From Chrysomallon squamiferum (lineage: Eukaryota; Mollusca; Gastropoda; Neomphalida; Peltospiridae): 47,500 bases of DNA. Below are positions 1 to 31,391 of the stretch, piece by piece. The stretch is taken from assembly GCA_012295275.1 (NCBI GenBank), contig CM022666.1, forward strand, positions 147,501 through 195,000. The letters are read 5' to 3'. The position numbers were made by a program, and so were the translations under genes. The first letter of the stretch is position 1. Each line of letters opens with the position of its first letter. The notes under the pieces were generated by a model that was not told the origin of the DNA, searched no databases, and saw nothing but the letters and a program-made list of their open reading frames with translations.

Positions 1-60
1 GTACACTACACCTATTACTACAAAATAATACAAGTATATGTTTAACTATACATTATACTG

Positions 61-118
61 ATACTACTACTACTGCTACTACTACTACTACTACTATTAT
101 TACTACTACTACTACTAC

Positions 119-168
<50 letters not shown>

Positions 169-172
169 TATG
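61..172. repeat. (TAC)n/(AAT)n microsatellite
   Basis: A run of TAC/CTA triplets grades into a pure AAT run. It lies in the third intron region of the JmjC-type gene, near the left edge. Apparent open frames across it are only serine or isoleucine homopolymers. Confidence 0.95.
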
Positions 173-239
173 AAATATCATTCAAACAGTTAATAAATAA
201 ACAAACAAAACTTGAAGTTTCAATAACACACTGACTCAC

Positions 240-509
240 CTTCCATGGGTTTTAAGACTCGTTGTATCATATAAATATCTGACTTCTGGTAATCCTCAAG
301 CACGTCCTTCATCAGCCTCGTTTTCACATTGTCAGCATTCCTGTAACCAAGCTTTGGTTCTTCTGTCTCAACGTACAAATCTCCATATTTGTCTCTGGCA
401 GAAAATAACATTTTAACACATCGCATCTTGTCCACAAATTTTATCCACGAATTAGTCTTGTTTTAATTTTAGGAGACTGTACCTGTTAATTTATATATGA
501 GTGTATTTA

Positions 510-546
<37 letters not shown>

Positions 547-962
547 ATGTGCATTTGTTTTGTTCTTTATAATGGTTTATTTCTTTTTGCTCTACTGCTA
601 CTGCTTCTACCACAACTATCACCACTACTACTATTACTACTGTTACTACTACTATCACCACCACCACTACTGCTACTACTGCAATAAAACACTTACTTCA
701 AATACTGATCAGTCCATTTTGTATAAGCAGGATAATGAATGTTCTCTAGGACTGACTTGAACAGTACCGGTTGACTGGGACGTACATACCACTCAAATAA
801 ATATTCCGGTGCAGGGAAAGTTTCTAGAATGGTAATTCTTTGCGATGATGGGTGACTGCACAGCGGTGCCAACTCTGTCTTTTGCGCTTTAGTCGAGAAG
901 TATAATATGTACAACACAATAATAATTCCAAACAGCGTTTTTGTTCTGTCGTCCATTATCAT
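240..962 (-). CDS. JmjC/cupin-domain protein, membrane-anchored or secreted, 5' part only
   Basis: Two coding exons on the minus strand: 962-697 and 394-240. They join in frame (acceptor CCAG, donors GTAAGT and GTGAGT), and the last donor shows the gene continues past the left edge. The start is at 962, or at 956 two codons later. Residues about 9-21 are hydrophobic (LFGIIIVLYILYF), consistent with a signal anchor or signal peptide. The next stretch resembles the N-terminal part of JmjC/cupin_8 hydroxylase-type proteins: a beta strand with a 'RPSQPVLFK' segment, then KWTDQYLK joined across the intron to DKYGDLYVETEE, then KSDIYMIQRVL. The iron- and 2-oxoglutarate-binding HxD...H residues would lie in exons outside the window, so catalytic ability cannot be judged. 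The family call rests on pattern recognition. An HSPBAP1-like, JMJD8-like or other cupin_8 protein cannot be separated here. Confidence 0.65.
512..544. repeat. (GT)n microsatellite
   Basis: Uninterrupted GT dinucleotides in the intron between the two JmjC-type exons (395-696). A second, imperfect CTA/CCA triplet array follows at about 590-690, so nearly the whole intron is simple sequence. Confidence 0.95.
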
Positions 963-1400
963 AGGCTGTCTGTATTTCCTTAATTATTTCGAATATTAAA
1001 ACTATTTCTTTTAAATACATAACATATTATTTATATTCTTCAAAAATATTTTCAGTTTACAACGCATATGTAAAGCAAACAATGTTCTGACAATATGGAT
1101 CTATGAAACTGAATGAAACTTTTACTGTGAATAATTACAGATTAAATTCAAAATTCACGCTAGATTCGTAGTAACATCTGTGTTTGTTAATAGGGCAATC
1201 AGGAGAACACCTACACTTAATGAAATATTGATTAATTTTCGGCTTGTTTTCGGGTATCATCGGATCTGCGCTCTGCGGACGCCATGATGTCAACCGAACC
1301 CAAATTCTTACTGTGAGAAATATCGTAAAAGTTATACACTGGACATATTTTTACTTTTATTATTACGTTATCTAACTTTCCTCTTTTTTTTCCATCCCCA
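963..1400. promoter_or_regulatory. Probable promoter/5' flank of the JmjC-type gene
   Basis: This segment lies just upstream of the minus-strand start at 962. Around 1235-1310 it contains a local cluster of CpG dinucleotides, unusual in the AT-rich surroundings. At 1278-1285 is GACGCCAT, whose reverse complement ATGGCGTC also occurs twice near the RBMX gene start. The ATGGC core resembles YY1-type promoter elements. No TATA box was recognised. Promoter function is inferred from position and base composition only. Confidence 0.35.
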
Positions 1401-1742
1401 CTCCATATCAAAAAGTAGCAGAGTAGCCTAGTTTATAATACCGTTTCCGAGTATTTTCGAAAGAGAGAATTATGACATTAATAATGATCAGTTGTCACGG
1501 AGGACGAGGAAAACGTATCTGTTATTATTAACTGAAATACAGGTACTGGTTAATTCAGATAAATACTTGTACCATTTTGTCTTTGAGCTTTAGTCACAAG
1601 TAAAAACGATACAACACCAAAATAACTGCAAATAATACTGCTATGGTTTTGGTTGCTTTTACACTTTACATATATGTATATTAAACTTTAATTAATTATT
1701 TTATTTATTTGTTTTTTATTATTATTATTATTATTATTATTT

Positions 1743-1777
<35 letters not shown>

Positions 1778-4115
1778 TATTAATTTATTTATTTTTGCAG
1801 TTTGTATTATTTACTACTTTCATAAAGTTTCTAATATTTGTAATTTTTCTTTGAGTGTTTTATTAAACTTTAACCTCATTTCTTTTCAAAACTATATTAT
1901 TATTATTCACCAGTGTAGCAACCACAAAACAGAAAATAATTTGACAGTATCTATATGTTTTTGGAGTAGTTTCTGATAAACATTTTGTTCGGTGAGCAAA
2001 TTCATTATCAACATGCATTATAATTATTACGCTTTCGCAATACATTACAATCATACTACACGGAGATGTTTTCTTTTTTTAATAACACTTTGTCAGTAGA
2101 AGTTTAATGTTTGTTTAATAGATTGCGTGAATACCAAAGCTTTCTACATTCTTCTTTTTCCTTCTTTCTTTATTATTAGTTGTTTTTTTTAAACTCTGCA
2201 TATTTACGTAAATGAAATATGTATTAATGGAATATAAATAAAGAACTGAAAGAAATTAATATTCAACTTTACACCAGTTCGGAGCAACAGGACGCCCCCC
2301 TCTCCTCCCCAAAAAGGTGAAATTAACGTGAAGCTTGATGTGGCGCACGGCAGAGAACAGTCTCGTGCATGTTAGTGAGTAAGAAAGAAAACAGGTTTAA
2401 TATGTTACAAAGATATCACTAATTATCACTTTTATTTTACTTCTTATTTATTTATTTATTTATGTGTGTGTATATGTATGAGCGTGGGTGTGTTTGTGAT
2501 GAAAGAGTATGTGTTAAAAGAATACAGAGTTGATTATGTTTTAGTGAAAGATGTACAGATAAATTACAGCGTATATTATTTGATAAAGAGAGATGGAAAG
2601 GGAGAATTAGGAAAACTGTTAGCGTGTGTTTCAGAGGTGGAAATGTGTACATCTGAAGAAAATAGAAAACAAACGAAGGCAGAGGATGTATAGATGTGAG
2701 AAATATGCAGCGTGTTGGACACATGATATGTTTATGTAAATGATGTACATGAAGGTCTATTACTGATTTGTATGCGTATGATCAAGCAAGGTACATGGAA
2801 GGAAAAAAGGTATCTGAAGACAGAAAATGATGTGTATGAGAGGATGACATGACAGATTATGCACATGGGAGAGACATGGAATAATTTTATTTATGTAACA
2901 GTGAGAAGGTGCATGAGGAGGAAAGTGGAAGATGTTTTTGTGAGATAGACAGAAAGGATAAAAGATGAAAAAAGAAAGTTTATGTCAGATACACTGACAT
3001 GAAGAGTTTGTAAGAGACAAATATACTGAGAATAACTTTCATAGAAAAGATATGGACAAATGATGTGTTCATGTGTAAGAAATACTGAGATGAATAGACA
3101 CAACATGTATGTTTTCAAACAAGTCAGGTGGACAGAATTGTATCTGTGAAAGAATATTGAAAGTGGACACATTAGAGATATGGAGTGTGATTATGTGACA
3201 TACAAACAGCAGGCATATTGTAGGAGAAATTGTTTACAGAATTGAGATTGATGAGGAAATGGAGAAATCTTTGTGCAGTGAAGTAGTAAAAAATCAGTAC
3301 TTACGTCTGTTTATGTTTTACCAGTTTAATATTAATTATCATTCCATAAACAGTTTTAAGTTAAATCATCTTAGTTTTTTAAATGTTATTTTTAGATGTT
3401 CCCCATCTTTAAAAAACAAAGTTTACCTGGTGAGTTACTTGCTGACCATGATGTGGCTGGTATCACAATTTTATTTCATAAAATAAAAAAACAGAAAACA
3501 AGTGACTGGAGATAAATTATAAATAATGCATGGTTTACTTAGCTGTTGTTGTTTTTTTTAAATGAGTATAGATGTCTACAACAATGAGATAAATGCACAT
3601 TTACACTTTTCATGTGGAATTTTCAGTCGCCAAAAAAAAAAATATATATATATTTTTGCTAAACTTTTCAGTATTCTTTTATTTCCTTTTTCTAATATAT
3701 TGTTTCTTATTTTTTTATTTAGTTTTGTAGGAATTTGACAGCCCGTTTGACTTTTCACTGGAAAAAGAGTGAAGAAAACAAAAAGAGTAACTTAAGGATT
3801 TGTAGTTTTATCCTTAGTGAAATCTGACAGAAACCGTGAGTATTTTTTCTAAATGTGGCATTAGATGTTAAGTATTCTTTTACAAACAACAATCATGGAG
3901 ACTTGATTTTTAGTTTTTAAAAATAACACAACAGAAGTCAATGTAATATTAATTTACTGTTCACATCTATGATGTTAAAACTATGCCATACAAACAAATG
4001 GTGCCCAGCCCAAGAAGCCTGGTACACGTGGATGTAGAAATATCAAAAGTTGTTTCTGTTCATAAATTCACTTGATGTATCACAAACTACAGGTCAAAAC
4101 CTTACACTACACTTT
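1401..4115. other. Intergenic region, no gene recognised
   Basis: Between the JmjC-type gene and the NDUFA1 stop. It holds an ATT/ATC simple-repeat cluster at 1717-1780, a short GC-rich patch near 2290-2360, and a C-poor G-skewed block at about 2460-3300 described separately. Open frames here are up to about 90 codons, are low-complexity, and show no splice-compatible continuation. The NDUFA1 3'UTR and poly(A) site must lie in the right part; several TTTATT elements (AATAAA on the minus strand) are present around 3670-3720. Confidence 0.6.
2460..3300. other. C-depleted, G-skewed block
   Basis: Over about 840 bases the plus strand has few C residues (roughly 2-7 per 60 bases) and many more G (about 11-20 per 60). 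It is full of GATG, GTATG, GAGA and ACATG words but is not a clean tandem repeat. This leaves both strands relatively open for translation, which explains the pyrimidine-rich antisense frames. I see no gene in it. It could be a very old degenerate repeat or a transcribed region with skewed mutation. Confidence 0.6.
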
Positions 4116-6423
4116 TCATTCTGGTAATGATTCTAGGCCCTGAAAAAAAAGAGAAAAAAAAAATAACAATAATTAAACTGGGGTTTTACTAAAATTTGTT
4201 TCTAGTCATTTCAACACTAATAAACAGTGCACACTATTTAAACAAAAATCTAATTATAAATGGTTTAATTAGCATAGTTCTGTTGCTGTAAACATGCATT
4301 CAAAAACATTTCTAGGACAATACTGCCACCTAACATCAGGAATGTACTATAGTATTTTGCCTTCACAGCACTGCATCCACTTAACTGTAACTTTCATTCC
4401 ATTGTGCTTTTATTTTAATTTTTTTAATACCCTCTAAAATAAAGCAATGGGTGTTTGCCAATTTTCCATAAATTCCAGAGAAAGAAATCCAAATTTGAAT
4501 GACAAAATTCAAGTATTTTCCAGTTATTCCATTATGTGTTTAAAAATAATAATAATAAATAAAACCAATAAATTCAATTTCAGGAAAACTTAGGTTATTA
4601 GTGAATAATCCACCTCTGTGAGGACAGTTGTAAGGTGGATATATCCCTGATTTAAAATATATCAGCTTGCATTAAAGTCTGTATGTTTTAGATTATAGCT
4701 TTTCAAGCTCTACATCTGCAAATTTACCAGCAGTTTTATTGAATAAATAAATATACTTGTAGGAAAATAGCATAACTATTTATTTAAAAAACTAAATTAC
4801 TGATCATATGTTTATTAGTAATGTAATCTGAACAAAAGAAAGTAAATCTGAGTAATTAGTGCTGATGTTACTCACCCGAGGTTTGTACTCGCTGCCTGTA
4901 ATCCTCTTGTCTCTCAGGTACCCATGCCAGTCCATGTTAAATGATGCTTCCCAGTCTCGACAACATGACTTTTAAAAAATAAAATAAAATAATAATGACA
5001 CAAACATACATATTGTATGTAAAAACAGACAGACCAATTTGACAAAGACAATGAAGAAATAGTATAAAAAACAAAGCCTCTGATTAACTTATTCTAAAAG
5101 CATCACGTGTTTTTGTAGATCTTCACATGTTCACCATCCATATTTCTATGCTTACAAAAATAATGAATAATGCCTGATAATGGAAGACTATCAGTCATTT
5201 TCATTTCCTATGGTTTTATGATAATCGTAATATCTGTACACATACATACATATATGTTACCAGTCAAAAGATCCCTGTCACAATTCAGACTTCTTGTCTC
5301 AATCTCTCTGGTCACTGTCAGGAATGCAGATTATCTCGTCTCAACTTTGTCATAGTTGTTAGTGTTTTCTCTTCACAGACAGACAGAAAATCTTTAACAT
5401 GCTAACCAGAGCGAGCTGTTATGAAGCACGTCTAACTCTAAGACAAGCACACTCTTAAAATTCTCACTGGGTTTATATAGTTTATATTTATCCATGTTAA
5501 GTCAAAGAGGCCAAACATCAGAGACAAGACATTTAAAATTTGATCGTTTTTTTTGTGGAATTAATGTCCATGTTACATAAAACAGGCCACTGAACTGCAC
5601 AATTAAGAACACTACTCACCAAACATCAGACTAATTCAGGCTAATTCTTTGACGTCTCCCCCTACAATGTTTACTTGTTTATTTAGCTTTAAAACTGTGT
5701 ACTTAATTCTGATCCATACAATATAATAAACTTTGTTACTCATCATATGATCATGGTATCCACTGGTTGTGTTGATAATATGGTCCTTTGTATGCGGGGA
5801 CGATATGACGTGGGGATGTTGTGACTAGTCACTATTTGGATGATTTCTGTCAGTTAACACAACTACCAGTGGGTCAGTGGTTTGATGAACAGGATTTTAG
5901 TTTATCAGAAACAATGTATTTTCATACTGTGATATGTTTGTCTCTTAATTGACAACTACTTAACTGATGATTGCTATTTAATTATAAATGTGTTGTGATG
6001 TCTGACGTTAATTTACTGCAAAGGACTTGACAGACATTCTACTTTTAACTGAAATTTACATCTAAACTGCAAATGACCTTCATATTTTCTCACCATGCAC
6101 CGGTGCTTTTAAATCATTACAAGATTATCAACTTATTTGACATTTATCATTCGACAGTATAACATAAATATATATTCTGTTACACTTCATTTTTGACATA
6201 AACCGTTTTCATGACAATGCATTACAAAAAGATATTTACTTTGTAAACACAGAATCTGAGAATGGTGCATCACACTATAGATTAGTGAATCGTGATACGT
6301 CGACAAAAAACAAAACCTTACCTTTCCGTTTCTAAATAACTTGTTCAGACCAAAATTTATAACATGCGGAGCATATAGACATGCCAGAACTATCCCAGCC
6401 GTGGGTATTATTTCATACCACAT
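4116..6423 (-). CDS. NDUFA1: NADH dehydrogenase [ubiquinone] 1 alpha subcomplex subunit 1 (complex I MWFE subunit)
   Basis: Three minus-strand exons, 6423-6322, 4968-4876 and 4139-4116, join in phase to give 72 residues; the human protein has 70. The start MWYEIIPTAGIVLACLYAP matches the family's MWFEILP start. Residues about 6-27 form its single inner-mitochondrial-membrane helix. The tail carries the conserved DWHGYLRDKRITGSEY stretch, equivalent to the ERDRRISG part in mammals, and ends GLESLPE, like the mammalian GLENID end. All junctions are GT-AG. The last exon encodes only seven residues plus the stop, so gene finders easily miss it. The product is a supernumerary complex I subunit needed for membrane-arm assembly. 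It lies head-to-head with UPF3 and probably shares a promoter with it. Confidence 0.95.
4140..6321 (-). other. NDUFA1 introns 1 and 2
   Basis: Intron 1 is 4969-6321 and intron 2 is 4140-4875. Both are AT-rich without recognisable coding sequence. A 61-codon plus-strand open frame at 5170-5355 has no coding character. I saw no convincing snoRNA boxes or mobile element in either intron. Confidence 0.6.
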
Positions 6424-6925
6424 AATGACTCGCCGTCCACCGACCTCTAGTAGTTAACACCACTAACACCGGAAGATGTTAACTAAAACAACATTGAAAA
6501 TCGAGAGAACCGACTGAAGAAGTTCTTTCATATTAAATGTTTTCGAAAGTTAAACTAAAGAAAAAAGTTACAAATCATCGAAATTTTTAATTAATCAATT
6601 TGTCTAATTAACGAAATTTATTTTGAATTTAAAGTAGAAAATACTTATTTTATTTTATTTTTTTATTGCTCAATTCCATAACATCCATTCGAACACCTGT
6701 ACAGTAATATTGCTGTGAATTGTGAAAATATTATCAGATTCAATAAATCTTTAGAAGTACTTTTGTAAAATATAATAGTTAATAAATAAATAAAAAATTA
6801 ATAATATCAATCAGAAGCATAATTTTGAATAATGAAATATTACTAATGCTATTATCAGTGCGGGACTATGAATTATATTGACAACATCCGTCTTCATATT
6901 ACTGTATAATATTTCTTTTCCCAAA
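6424..6925. promoter_or_regulatory. Bidirectional promoter region between NDUFA1 and UPF3
   Basis: About 500 bp separate the two divergent start codons. The NDUFA1 side carries ACCGGAAG at 6468-6475, an ETS-type (GABP/NRF-2-like) site that is common in promoters of respiratory-chain genes. It is flanked by two GTTAAC palindromes at about 6453 and 6478. The UPF3 side is very AT-rich. No TATA box close to either start was recognised. Shared promoter function is inferred from the spacing. Confidence 0.55.
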
Positions 6926-14787
<7,862 letters not shown>

Positions 14788-15600
14788 AAAAGAAATCAGT
14801 TGTTTCTTTTTGAAAGACTTAGTGTTGAAAGTTATCATTATGTTGTTATTGTTATTATAATACTATGACATTTTATTTCATCTTATTTTTAATGAAAATT
14901 GATATTTTTGCCTTTTTCCTTTTCTGCAAATACATAAATCCCAGAGAATGTGTTGATTACTTCAATGTTAATTAAAAACAAAAGTTGTTTTGTACACTGA
15001 TATGCTGGGAAAATTTTGTTCAAAGTTATTAAAGATATCAAAGAGTTTGTTTTGTTTTCTTTCTTATACTTCACCAAGCTGTATAACACTCATGCATCTA
15101 AAATTTAATCAAGCTTCAGTGACAGTATTTATAGCTAATCCTAAGGGAAATAAAATTACTAATTTACTGCATCCAGTAAACTGCTGTGGTCTGTTTGAAA
15201 AATAATTTAGCAGATAATTATGAAAATACATATTTACATTTGATAACTAGGTCTGTCTACAAATGAAAAATGCCATGCTGTATTTCATCAAATTTCAGCA
15301 TCTCTTATACTTTAATCTCATGCTAAAAATAATTTACAGATGATTTTTTAAAAATACACGTTTCTATGCCTGTTGTATTTCCTTTTGACAATAAAATAAA
15401 TTATTTCAAGGATATACACACATTTTTTTTTTATTGCAAATAATTACTATGTGATAAGAATCGATTTGGCTTCTGCATAACATGGCGACGTATTTTTGAG
15501 ATGGAAAAACTGAAGTTATAAGTAACACACAACAGGCTACTCTAACTGTTACAAGCATTCACTGTGATGTGTGCAAGTTACAGGGCAATGGATGGAATGT
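14788..15600 (+). other. Probable UPF3 3'UTR with poly(A) signal
   Basis: AT-rich sequence follows the UPF3 stop at 14785-14787. A canonical AATAAA lies at 15390-15395, about 600 bases after the stop, and a second near 15602. There is no coding signal. The cleavage site is inferred. Confidence 0.5.
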
Positions 15601-18600
15601 GAAATAAAACAAAAACCTTTTCTTTGTTCAAGTAATCTTTTGCTTTAAATAAGTGTTTTGATGCCAGTATAAATACAGCAGGCTTAATTCTGTGTAAAAA
15701 TGTTAAATTAATTCACATGTACTTCTAATGTGATTTACTAAATTCCATTCCAAACAGTTCTCCACAACTAATTTATCAAAGATTGTGGTATATGTTTTCC
15801 TGTCTGTGAAAAGGTATTTATATAAAGATTCACTGTAACTCCAGAAGCCTTCTCTGATATTTCAACATTGTAAAAATTCTATTTTTACTACTATTTTGAG
15901 ATGTAATTTAAAAATTCATTTATTCTTATTTACTGTCATCAGCGAGTGCTCAAACATTGAAAAAACCCACAAAAAACAACAGTGAAAAATAGTTTTTAAT
16001 ATGTAACAAATTGTATAAAAGTAGATGTTCTGTAAACACGTATAAAAACCTGAATATCATCTCATAAAATAATGAAGACTGTTAACAATATATATATATG
16101 TATAGAAAACAAAACATTCATTCAAATACTTTTTAAATGTAAAAAACAGAACATATCAGACTAGACAAAGTGTATCAAAATATATATCTATATAAAAAAA
16201 TTTGACATTTTATTTCTATATTACATTCACATATTTGTAAATTACTTACTGATAAAATAAATATTTCTTCCAAATACTGTTTAACATTTCAAAAACTTCA
16301 CTTCTTTCAAGAGATCATATAACCATATTTAGAATTCAGTTATTCAAATACAGGTTTATAAATAATTCAGATATATGTAACAGTAAGGTTACTCACTGAT
16401 AATATAAAAATGTAACATTCTACAGTAAAAGTCTTTACCACACCTGCCACAGACAGGGAGGGGCTACCTCATGTACTTTTACTCTCCAAAGAAGTTTTCC
16501 ATCTGCTGTTATAAACAAATGTACACATTCAGTGAACATTATTCTATTTTTATAATTTTTTGAGTTTTCTATGTATCAGTAGCTGTTTGTTGAGCACACC
16601 AATATAATGGGTTTTTTATTTACTGTCTGTATGTTTCATTTACAACACTCCAGCACAAATCAATGATGGGCTATTGGGTGCCACTCAGAGGTTAGGAATG
16701 TGAAGAAATATTAAAATAAATCAGTGTAATAAGCCAAGTTACAATACACAACATAATGAAAAGATAATATAAACATTATCTCAGACAGGTTTTAATATAT
16801 ATCATAAAATGTTTTAAAACAAATAAACTGATTCCATCACACCTGTAGTTTCACATACGTCCTGCCTAACTACCTATGAGAACAATCCATCAAAATGTGA
16901 CACACTCAACACACACTGAACTGGGTAATTCTTCCTCAAAATAAAAATCCAAGTCCGTATTAAGAACGACCAATGCATGAATGTCACAAGATAACTGTCA
17001 CAAACAGTGTGAAGCAGACGAGACTGGTATCACCAGACTGCAGATAAGACTTTGTTTGTCACTGCAGCTGTCTACCACTTTTGTTCCATGCTTGTTATGT
17101 TCTTTCTGGTTAACACCAATCTTGTGAAGTTGTGAAATGTCTAGAAAACAAAAAGGAACAAACAGTTTAGTTGGAGTATACTAAATGAAAGAGGCACTTA
17201 AAACTTTAACTTTGTAAATGTATTAGTAGTAAATTAGTACTAGCAAACCTCTTTTTCCAATATTAAAAAAAGAAAAGAAAAGAAAAGAAAAAAGTTAAAG
17301 AAATAAGAGAAAAAATATTGTAACATTACACAAGTTCTGATAAAATAAACACATTTTATAATACATGAATTATGAATCATTATCAGCCACTATACACTCA
17401 CAATAATAAGTAAAAAAGATCAATAAAAATACGTAGTAATACTTTCACTTTTTAAAAATAAATTATAATAGTTTGTACATACACTGCTGATTGGATGAAG
17501 ATATATCATCAACTTGCAATGAAGGAGACATTTAAAGACAAAAACATTAACATCATAACTGATTTACTTTGTAATATAAAAATTACACATATTAATCAAA
17601 GCTTTCCAAGCTAAACTGAGTTTTGCAATATGTTTTTTTTTCTTTTTCTTTCTGTTGAAAGAATCTCGACATTTTCCTCTTTTGTTTGTAGTAGTAGGTT
17701 CCTTTGAAAAAAAAGACTGTGGATGTTTTGTTGTGAACAGCTGCAGTGGTACAAGTCACAGTAATGTACAAGCTACCTTCAACAATAAAATATTAATGAC
17801 ATTTCCTTGCCCAGCATGCATCTTCACGTTTTTTTTGTTTTCTTCTTCTTTTTGAATTTCATTTTCAGAGAAACTTTCCCAGCATACAACATTTACAAAA
17901 TTTACAAAGCAATTGCACATGTTTCTCACCCTTACCTTTTGTGAAATACCTGTCTCTACCTTTCTCTTTGATCCGTTTTCACTCCTTGTTCTTTCCTTCA
18001 AGTAAGCAGTTCAGTTCTTTGACATCATTGCTTGGTACTCCCTTACTTCTGACAATGTCTGGATAAGTAACTTTCAAAACAAAATATTAACTATCTGAGC
18101 AGTTAAATGTAATGAAGAGGTCACCATTATCACTTAACATTCTCTGTATTGCACATCATCTCAAGTTCAGTGATGCTCTAATATATTTTGTTCTTCATTG
18201 GGCAAAATAGTTAAAGTCAAAATGTTTCATTTTTTTTCTTTTTCTAAAAGGATTTTATAGAATAAACTTTATTTCTCTTCAAATAATAAAGTTTCATCTT
18301 TAATTAAATTGCGAACAAAGATTGCCAACAATTTTTTTTTTTTTTTTTTTTTTTAAATTATGCATAGACAATATTTCTTTTGGTCAGTCTTGGGACAATT
18401 TTTGCATTCCAGAAGTATCAAAACTTTCTTCTCAGTGGAAAAGAAATTGCAGAAGTATTTGTTTCTAGCTAAATTTACAAATAAGAAAACAAATCTTACA
18501 ATTGTACTTATATTTAAATAGTTATGATTAAATTCTCCATGATCAGTCATTTACAGAAATCAGTTTTGTGAGTTAATCCAGTGTTTTCACTTGTCATCTT

Positions 18601-21022
18601 TGACTAACTTCCCAAGGGAGATTCATTCACTAATTGAAAGCAAAATTACACTGAAAGAAGATTATCTCAAATTTCTAAACATTGCTGCAAGTGTAAGAGT
18701 AACCTTTTAAAAATAGTGTTCAATGAAATAATACTGTAAAAAAAACTATTATTAAAAAAAACTTTTTCATCATTATGTGTTGAATATGTCCTAATGGTAT
18801 TTTATAAATATGATTTTAATAATAAAAAATATATAAATAAATAAAACAAAAAATAAGAAGTATAATTAAACTTTGTCTTCATTTTCTTGTCTTGTTTAGT
18901 TCCTATCTTCCTTGTTGCTATTTCTACACTGTACCAAATTATATAACTTTTTCACTTTAGCTCTTGCACTTAAAACAATTTTTAAAATGTTGTCTGTTAA
19001 TGCTAGTTATCACTGTCTGATTTATTAACTTTATCAGTGACACAGCTGTTCACAGAATAATGAGTAAAACAACTAGAAGAGTGCGATGCTTATTCTTTCT
19101 TCACACAAGGCATGAATCAGTAGCCTTCATAGCAGCCGTGAACTTCATTAGCTTTTTGTTTTATTAAAATTCTTAGCAACTAGGTAACCTGTCAGTGATA
19201 AGTTTAAAATTAATTTCTGATTTTAAAAAGTGACAATTCTTGTTACATTGTGCATAGTTCTAAATTTTTATTTTATTACTCTTTAGACTGCACATATCCA
19301 TGTCACAATACTCCATATTGTAATACATTTGCTGTATGATCATTTTAAAGTTTCCATCTTGCATTACAATTTATTATGTTTTTATCTTCTTATATTTTAG
19401 TGCTGTTGTTGCTAAACATTCATTCTTTTGTACAGAAAATTAAATTTAATTCCTCTATGTTAGTGATAAAGATTTCAGCAATGGAACTTAAATCTTCCTC
19501 TTTGTACTTCTTTTCCAACAAGATATTAGTGTATTAAGTGATTAAGTAAAGATACTTTTTTTAAATAGGATTGGTTTTGATCTGAATATATATCTGAATA
19601 GTTTAACATCATTTCATCATTTCTGATTATTCTTTGATTTTCTGTCACCAAACTGTACAAGAAAATAAACAGATGAACTCAGTGGTTTGGCTAACATCTA
19701 CATGTACATTGATATTCTTGGTGGTTTCACTAACATCTACATACATGTCAGTATTGTTGGTTTCTTTCTGCTGAATGTATCATAACGTTGAAAGGTATCA
19801 AATTGTAACATTTTCAGATGACTCTGGAAACATTTTGGTTTGTGTTGAGTTCTTCTTTCAAGTTAGACAGATACCATTTTATTCAGGTGACTAAAACTTT
19901 AAACACCACCAGTTCCACTGTCTGCAAGCGGCATGACATGTTTTTTGACCACCAGTGTATTTGACTTTTTCCATCCTCATTCTACATCCATTCTACCACT
20001 GAGATGTATAGAGATTCTCAGTCAACTCCTAGAAGACTTTTGCTTCAAGAGGGAGGTAGATAACATATGGGAATATCCATAATTACTTGCAGTTTTCATT
20101 CTTATCTGTTGTCAAGTTATCTTGAAAAATCAACTGGTACTCACAGCAACAAATTAGCAATTCAGTCATAATTTCTGTATTTGTTTGGAGATTGGACATG
20201 TCATCAACATTCAGTATCTTTTCTTATCAAGATATACACAGGTTCCAAGTAACTGCACAGCAGTAGCTGCAATTCAAATTCTGCTTTCTTTTTCATTTCC
20301 AAAACCACCATAAATTTCAGACTCTTTTTTTACTATTATTATTATTATTATTATTTGTGTTATTTTATAACCATGTATTTTTAAAATCAAGAATTATCAA
20401 AATTATTTTCTTAATAAAGAATATATTTCAGAAATATTGGTAACAGTATTCCTTGTACAATTAAGCATAAATGAAAAAAAAAAAACCCATGTATGTATTA
20501 TAATTTTATCTCTGAAACTATTAGTTAATTTGAGCAAAGTGAAATGTTAACTTGTTACTTTTAATCTGATTTCTGGATAAAATGTTGTCAAAATTCTTCA
20601 GAAGATAAATAATGTTATACCATTTTAACATGTATAGTTTATTAATACAAATAAAAAGCTGTCCACCTCTATACAAACTTCTGCACCTAGATGAACTAAT
20701 GGTGACAAAATGAATAAAAAATAAAATGAAACGATAAATGTACATCTAAAAATCAATTCTTATTAAAAGAAAGAGGGAAAAAAACAAAAAAAAAAAAAAA
20801 AAAAAAAAATTATATTGACTGATGAATGGATATAAACCTTAAAAGTGATACTGGTTGTGTCAAATGAATTTGGGACAGCAACAAGAAGCTGTATATGGTG
20901 ATTTCAAGCCTTCCATAGGTCCACAAATATTCAGCTAGTCTGTAAATTCATTGTAATTGCACAATTTTTCTTTTCATATCCGTCTATCTATGGAATAACA
21001 TCACTCATGTGACTGTCAATAT
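15601..21022. other. Region between the convergent 3' ends of UPF3 and RBMX
   Basis: About 5.4 kb lie beyond the probable UPF3 poly(A) signals and the RBMX stop at 21023. No coding exons recognised. It contains a 22-base poly(T) at about 18332-18353 and a poly(A) run at about 20784-20808. Two copies of a roughly 40-base unit with GGTTT and AACATCTACAT words lie at about 19685-19765. A degenerate tRNA-like A/B-box pair lies near 19957-20005 on the minus strand. TTTATT at 20638-20643, AATAAA on the minus strand, is about 380 bases past the RBMX stop and a good candidate for its poly(A) signal. Confidence 0.5.
19957..20005 (-). mobile_element. Possible remnant of a tRNA-derived SINE
   Basis: On the minus strand TCTCAGTGGTAGAATGG (20005-19988) resembles a tRNA A box. 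About 38 bases on, GTCAAATAC (19965-19957) resembles a damaged B box. The copy is degenerate and has no clear stems or ends. It is weaker than the similar elements at 7740-7830 and 32640-32709. Confidence 0.2.

Positions 21023-31391
<10,369 letters not shown>

Noticed and set aside
42-239. Poly-Ser/poly-Ile frame on the minus strand
   Set aside because: Pure product of the TAC/AAT microsatellite.
2452-3172. Open frames of 75-93 codons on both strands
   Set aside because: They follow from the C-poor, skewed composition. No domain, no splice-linked continuation, and amino-acid content is dictated by the skew.
5170-5355. 61-codon plus-strand frame in NDUFA1 intron 1
   Set aside because: No family resemblance and no splice context.
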